The notes beneath the pieces are model-generated. The model saw only the letters and a program-made list of their open reading frames with translations. It was not told the origin of the DNA and searched no databases. The position numbers were made by a program, and so were the translations under genes. Below are positions 60,374-64,000 of a DNA stretch of 64,000 nt, piece by piece (within the stretch, counting starts at the first letter, position 1; the number at the start of each line of letters is the position of its first letter). The DNA lies in contig NZ_SCFM01000017.1 of assembly GCF_004138295.1 (NCBI RefSeq), positions 89,337 through 153,336 on the forward strand. The letters are read 5' to 3'. The DNA comes from Ectobacillus funiculus (GTDB taxonomy: Bacteria; Bacillota; Bacilli; Bacillales; Bacillaceae_G).

Positions 60374-60513
60374 GATAAAGAAAACTCGCCGATTGGCAAG
60401 CCCTGCCCTTGGGCGTAGACAGAAGCGTAGCCCTACTTACACCGTATTCCTAAAATTCTCCGATACGTCGAATGAACTTTCTAGCCAGGAATTTATACGT
60501 CCTTACAGTGTAA
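60374..60513 (+). repeat. Structured intergenic repeat, copy 23 (tandem, first unit)
   Basis: Head GATAAAGAAAACTCGCCG, GCCCTTGGGC, TACGTCGAATGAACTTTC, tail TACGTCCTTACAGTGTAAAG. Confidence 0.95.
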
Positions 60514-60592
60514 AGAAAACTCGCTGGCTGGCGAGCCATTAGGTAAAGAGGGAAGCATAATTGCACTCATACTTTGCTCTTAAAGTGTAAAA
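60510..60592 (+). repeat. Structured intergenic repeat, copy 24 (tandem, second unit, right half deleted)
   Basis: Head AAAGAAAACTCGCTGGCTGGC, altered middle (GGTAAAGAGGGAAGCATAA), direct jump to CTTAAAGTGTAAAAA. Confidence 0.85.
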
Positions 60593-60630
60593 AAAAGGAC
60601 AACTTCACCAACAAGGTAAAGTCTGTCCAA
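60588..60630 (-). terminator. Terminator of the iol gene run
   Basis: GGACAGACTTTACC / GGTGAAGTTGTCC followed by TTTTTTTT on minus, about 100 bases after iolJ. Confidence 0.8.
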
Positions 60631-60726
60631 ATTGAAGCGGAACTCGTATATAAGTTATCTGAAATAGCTTATAGCTCACAAATTTAACGGGTTATATACG
60701 GTTCCTATTTTTTTAGCAAACCATTT

Positions 60727-61605
60727 TTACGCTAGAGCGTCTTCTTTTGCTTTATGGCTTGTTTTAAACTCTCTTATTTTGCCTTTGACCGCAGCTACGA
60801 TTGCCTCTCTAGCCGGTGTAATGATTGCTCGAGGTTCATATACTTTCTCATCAGCAGCTAAAACCTCACGGACAGCTTGCGCCCATGCTTGGATGTTCTC
60901 TGTATTGACATTAATTTTGGCATGGCCAAGCTCAATTGCCTTCTGGATTTGATAATCAGGAATTCCTGAGCCTCCGTGTAGGACAAGCGGCACATTTGTC
61001 AATTCAGAAATTTGCTTCATCTCATCAAAGCCTAACTGCGGCTCTCCTTGATATGGTCCATGAACCGAACCTAAAGCAGCTGCCAAAGCGTCGATTCCTG
61101 CTTCTTTTACAATTCGCAAACACTCATTAGGATCAGCATACTTGATTCCGCCCACTAGTCCATCTTCCATGCCGCCAACTGTGCCAACTTCCGCTTCTAC
61201 AGATACTCCTCTTGGACGCGCGTAGTCCACAACTTGTTTCGTCATAGCGATATTCTCATCAATTGAATGATGGGAACCGTCAATCATAACCGATGTAAAT
61301 CCAGCATCAATTGCCTTTTGGCAGCGTTCTACACTCATTCCATGATCTAAATGCAGTACAACTGGAACAGTAATGGACATTTCTTCTACAAGACTTCTGA
61401 CCATTGCAGCAATCGTCTTAAAGCCTCCCAAATAATCAACAAGTCTATCAGACGCCGCCAGTATGATAGGCGCTTGTTCTTCTTCAGCGGCTTGTAAAAA
61501 AGCTTGTGCGAATTCCAGGTTATTTATATTATATTGACCTACAGCGTAATTACCTTCCTTAGCCTTGCGCAACAGGTCTTTCATAGATACTAAAGTCACT
61601 GGCAT
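60727..61605 (-). CDS. iolJ: 6-phospho-5-dehydro-2-deoxy-D-gluconate aldolase
   Basis: A 292-residue class II (zinc) aldolase of the FbaA/IolJ family. HLDHGMS (zinc His), the acidic [26 protein letters not shown] and [16 protein letters not shown] (His, phosphate loop) are intact. Position behind iolC and iolD identifies it as IolJ rather than glycolytic aldolase. It yields malonate semialdehyde and dihydroxyacetone phosphate. AGGGGGG lies 3-4 bases before the ATG. Confidence 0.9.
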   Translation of the reverse strand: MPVTLVSMKDLLRKAKEGNYAVGQYNINNLEFAQAFLQAAEEEQAPIILAASDRLVDYLGGFKTIAAMVRSLVEEMSITVPVVLHLDHGMSVERCQKAIDAGFTSVMIDGSHHSIDENIAMTKQVVDYARPRGVSVEAEVGTVGGMEDGLVGGIKYADPNECLRIVKEAGIDALAAALGSVHGPYQGEPQLGFDEMKQISELTNVPLVLHGGSGIPDYQIQKAIELGHAKINVNTENIQAWAQAVREVLAADEKVYEPRAIITPAREAIVAAVKGKIREFKTSHKAKEDALA

Positions 61606-61635
61606 CGTCCCCCCTTCATAAAGATATCGTTACTA

Positions 61636-63549
61636 TTAATATTGCTTAGCCTTTTTCAATTTTTCTTGCTTTAATTCATATGCCTTTTGAACGCCTTCCT
61701 GATTAGACACTTCAGGTACTCCAAGGTTCCACCAGCTGCCCTCGTAGCCGTCTGTCATTGTTTTCGGAAGAACTTTCATTTCAATTAAAGTGGATTTATC
61801 TTGGTTTTTCGCATCTTCTAAAGCTGCCTTTAATTCTTCCACTGTATTAGCTCGGTATGATTTAGCACCATATGCTTCAGCTAATTTTGCGTAATCAATA
61901 TTTAAGATTTGATTGTCTTCTGTTCTGAATTCACAGAAGTAGCTGCCGTTGCCAAAATCCATTTGCAGATTGTTAATGCAGCCATATCCAGAGTTATCAA
62001 ATAGAAGTACATTAATCTTTTTATTGTACTGAATAGCTGTAACCAATTCAGAGTGCAGCATCAGGAAGCTGCCATCGCCAACGATTGTGTATACCTCTTT
62101 TGTTGGATCAGCCAATTTCAAGCCTAGTGTACCTGATACTTCGTATCCCATGCATGAATAACCATATTCAAGATGGTATGTGTTTGGCACCTCTGAATGC
62201 CATAAACGCTGAAGATCTCCAGGAAGTGAGCCAGCTGCACAAATAATGATGCTATCAGGATCAATTGTGTCATTAATAGCGATCAATGCAGTTGTTTGCG
62301 GTAGCTCTGTATTTAACACATCCGCATATTCATTTAATACTTCTTGTGAGAAGTGATTTTTAATTTCAGGATCAAAGTTCTCTCTATTAAAGACAACTTT
62401 GCTTAAACGATCACGCTCTGCTAACCACTCTTGTTTTACTGCAGTGATTGTATCGCCAAACTCGCTCTCGTACCCTTCCAGCATTGGAATTAATGCTTCC
62501 AAAGTTGATTTCGCATCCGCTACAACAGGGAACGCATCTAGTTTGTACGCCTGCATACGGCTCACGTTAATATTTAAGAATTTTGTTGTTTCAAAATCAA
62601 AAATTGTTTTAGAAGAAGTTGCAAAGTCAGTAAATCTTGTACCAATACCGATAACTAAATCAGCCTGTTGTGCTGCTTTATTCGCTGCTAACGTTCCCGT
62701 AATTCCTAATCCACCTAGGTTATTGCTGAATGAGGACTCAACAGTTGATTTACCAGCTTGCGTTTCTACTAATGGAATATTATATCGTTGTGAGAACTCG
62801 ATTAAAGCCTCGCGTGCTTCTGAATATTTAGCTCCGCCGCCAACAACAACTACTGGCTTTTTGCTTGCTTTAATAAGTTCAGCTGCACCGTTTAATTCAC
62901 GGTCATTTGGTAAGCGGCGATCGATGAAATGCACACGCTTCTCAAAGAATTTCTCATCATAATCGAATGCTTCCCCTTCCACATCCTGTGAAATACAGAT
63001 TGTAGCAGGACCTGCCTTTGCTGGATCCGTCATTACTTCAAATGCGCGAATTAAGCTTGACATCAATTGTTCAGGACGTGTAATACGGTCCCAATATCTT
63101 GATACTGGCTGTAAGGCATCATTTGTCGTAATTGCAATGCTGTGTTCTTGCTCCATTTGTTGCAACACTGGATCTGGCTGACGTGTAGCATACGTATCAG
63201 CTGGTAGCAACAAGATTGGAATATTGTTAGCAAGAGCTGTTCCTGCTGCCGTTACCAAGTTTGCAGAGCCTGGTCCGCTTGAAGTTGTAACAGCATATAT
63301 TTTTTTGCGCAGCATTTGTTTGCTGTAAGCAATAGCTGCGTGCGCCATTCCTTGTTCATTTTTTCCTTGGATTACTTTTAAATGACCGGAATCTTGTTCA
63401 AGCGCTTGGCCAATTCCAAGTACATTACCATGACCAAAGATATTAAAAATTCCCTCAACAAATGGAGTTTCCTGACCATCAATAGAAACATATTGTTGAT
63501 TAAGAAATTTAATTAATGCTTGAGCTGTTGTTAAGCGAATTGTTCCCAT
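61636..63549 (-). CDS. iolD: 3D-(3,5/4)-trihydroxycyclohexane-1,2-dione hydrolase
   Basis: A 637-residue thiamine-diphosphate enzyme opening the inositol-derived ring. The N-terminal TPP domain ([21 protein letters not shown]), central domain ([13 protein letters not shown]) and C-terminal TPP motif [17 protein letters not shown] then [15 protein letters not shown] are complete, with family-typical length. The ATG shares one base with the iolC stop (TAATG), so translation is coupled. The order iolC-iolD-iolJ differs from B. subtilis, where iolE-iolI lie between iolD and iolJ. Confidence 0.96.
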   Translation of the reverse strand: MGTIRLTTAQALIKFLNQQYVSIDGQETPFVEGIFNIFGHGNVLGIGQALEQDSGHLKVIQGKNEQGMAHAAIAYSKQMLRKKIYAVTTSSGPGSANLVTAAGTALANNIPILLLPADTYATRQPDPVLQQMEQEHSIAITTNDALQPVSRYWDRITRPEQLMSSLIRAFEVMTDPAKAGPATICISQDVEGEAFDYDEKFFEKRVHFIDRRLPNDRELNGAAELIKASKKPVVVVGGGAKYSEAREALIEFSQRYNIPLVETQAGKSTVESSFSNNLGGLGITGTLAANKAAQQADLVIGIGTRFTDFATSSKTIFDFETTKFLNINVSRMQAYKLDAFPVVADAKSTLEALIPMLEGYESEFGDTITAVKQEWLAERDRLSKVVFNRENFDPEIKNHFSQEVLNEYADVLNTELPQTTALIAINDTIDPDSIIICAAGSLPGDLQRLWHSEVPNTYHLEYGYSCMGYEVSGTLGLKLADPTKEVYTIVGDGSFLMLHSELVTAIQYNKKINVLLFDNSGYGCINNLQMDFGNGSYFCEFRTEDNQILNIDYAKLAEAYGAKSYRANTVEELKAALEDAKNQDKSTLIEMKVLPKTMTDGYEGSWWNLGVPEVSNQEGVQKAYELKQEKLKKAKQY

Positions 63550-64000
63550 TAGTTTGTCACTCCTACCTCGATGTAAGATCCTTCAGCAATTAATTGCTCA
63601 ATTTCTTCCACTGTTGGCATTGCTTCGGAAGAGCTATGCTTGCTTACAACAATAGAAGCTGATGCACCGCCGTATTTTAAAGCTGTTTCAATCTCTTTTC
63701 CGCTGATTAAAGCATATAAGAACGCAGAAGCGTAAGAATCACCTGCACCGAACGTTTTTAATACATTTGTCTTGTATGCGCGGCCTCTGAATGTTTCACC
63801 TGATTTTGTGTAAGCATAGGATCCTTCTACACCGTGCTTGATAACAACCAATTCAGGGGAATGATTAAACAAGTAGCTGATTGTATCTTCGTTCTTTCCG
63901 CCTTCTTTGCTTTCCATCACATCATATTCATCACGTGTACCGATCACAACATCTGCCTGTTCTGCAACTAATGAGCAATACACAGCTGTTTCCTCAGGAG
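63549..64000 (-). CDS. iolC: 5-dehydro-2-deoxygluconokinase, partial (5' end beyond window)
   Basis: The C-terminal 150 residues of a PfkB-family kinase are inside the window. [23 protein letters not shown] is the catalytic PfkB motif with Asp as base. [15 protein letters not shown] and [14 protein letters not shown] match IolC. The frame continues past the right edge. It phosphorylates 2-deoxy-5-keto-gluconate in myo-inositol catabolism. Confidence 0.93.
   Translation of the reverse strand, partial: PEETAVYCSLVAEQADVVIGTRDEYDVMESKEGGKNEDTISYLFNHSPELVVIKHGVEGSYAYTKSGETFRGRAYKTNVLKTFGAGDSYASAFLYALISGKEIETALKYGGASASIVVSKHSSSEAMPTVEEIEQLIAEGSYIEVGVTN

Noticed and set aside
1317..60592. CRISPR array or tRNA-like interpretation of the repeated segments
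   Set aside because: The repeats are far apart, vary in length, have no regular spacers and no tRNA-like cloverleaf or CCA end.
62399..62962. A 187-codon plus-strand frame inside iolD
   Set aside because: It lies fully antisense to a conserved enzyme gene, has no ribosome binding site and no recognisable protein.

Overview
The window looks like chromosomal DNA of a low-GC, endospore-forming Bacillaceae (Bacillus in the broad sense). The reasons are two gerA-type germinant-receptor loci, AGGAGG-type ribosome binding sites, cre-like catabolite operators, an L-box lysine riboswitch, and near-syntenic versions of the Bacillus subtilis frl locus and of iol genes. I saw no rRNA, tRNA, CRISPR array, phage genes or intact transposase.

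Layout. 1-4.5 kb: a LacI-type regulator cut by the window edge, a myo-inositol transporter (iolT-like) and an inositol dehydrogenase (iolX-like), all on minus. 5-7.5 kb: a class A penicillin-binding protein with a repetitive tail. 8-12.2 kb: germinant-receptor locus 1 (A and C on minus, B divergent on plus). 12.2-22 kb: housekeeping and stress genes, including MOSC and VOC proteins, a tandem ArsR pair, a PrmA-like methyltransferase, an AI-2E family permease, an HPr-like protein with an Asp at the regulatory Ser position, a qorB/HxlR pair, an orphan gvpU and a 3'-truncated zwf. 22-31 kb: a pectin/rhamnogalacturonan catabolic regulon (rhaM, GPH symporter, GH105 hydrolase, kduD, kduI, kdgK, kdgA, kdgR). 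31.6-39 kb: an SDR and the fructoselysine (frl) locus. 39-41 kb: an amino-acid permease behind a lysine riboswitch. 41.5-43.6 kb: a hydrolase, a YneQ-like protein and an AraC regulator. 44-49 kb: a second inositol-type cluster (LacI, IolE-like, Gfo/Idh/MocA, second iolT). 49.6-54.5 kb: germinant-receptor locus 2 with two small membrane proteins. 54.7-60.3 kb: duplicated membrane-anchored sugar-binding proteins, iolS, two genes I do not recognise, and relics of lacI, iolE, an MFS porter and glpX. 60.7-64 kb: iolJ, iolD and a partial iolC.

Functionally, most of the window concerns uptake and breakdown of plant or soil sugars (inositols, unsaturated uronides, rhamnose, Amadori products). Each pathway has a local repressor (LacI, IclR, GntR), and cre-like sites near many promoters suggest CcpA control.

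The most unusual signal is a family of about 135-140 bp structured intergenic repeats. There are about 20 long or partial copies, several terminal fragments and two hairpin-only derivatives. They are scattered through the whole window, sometimes head-to-tail, and do not encode a protein. A second theme is duplication and decay: paired iolT, lacI, sugar-binding-protein, ger and arsR copies, and relics of GMC oxidoreductase, esterase, glpX, lacI, iolE and MFS genes. A promoter/operator module of the kdg operon is also duplicated upstream of the truncated zwf.
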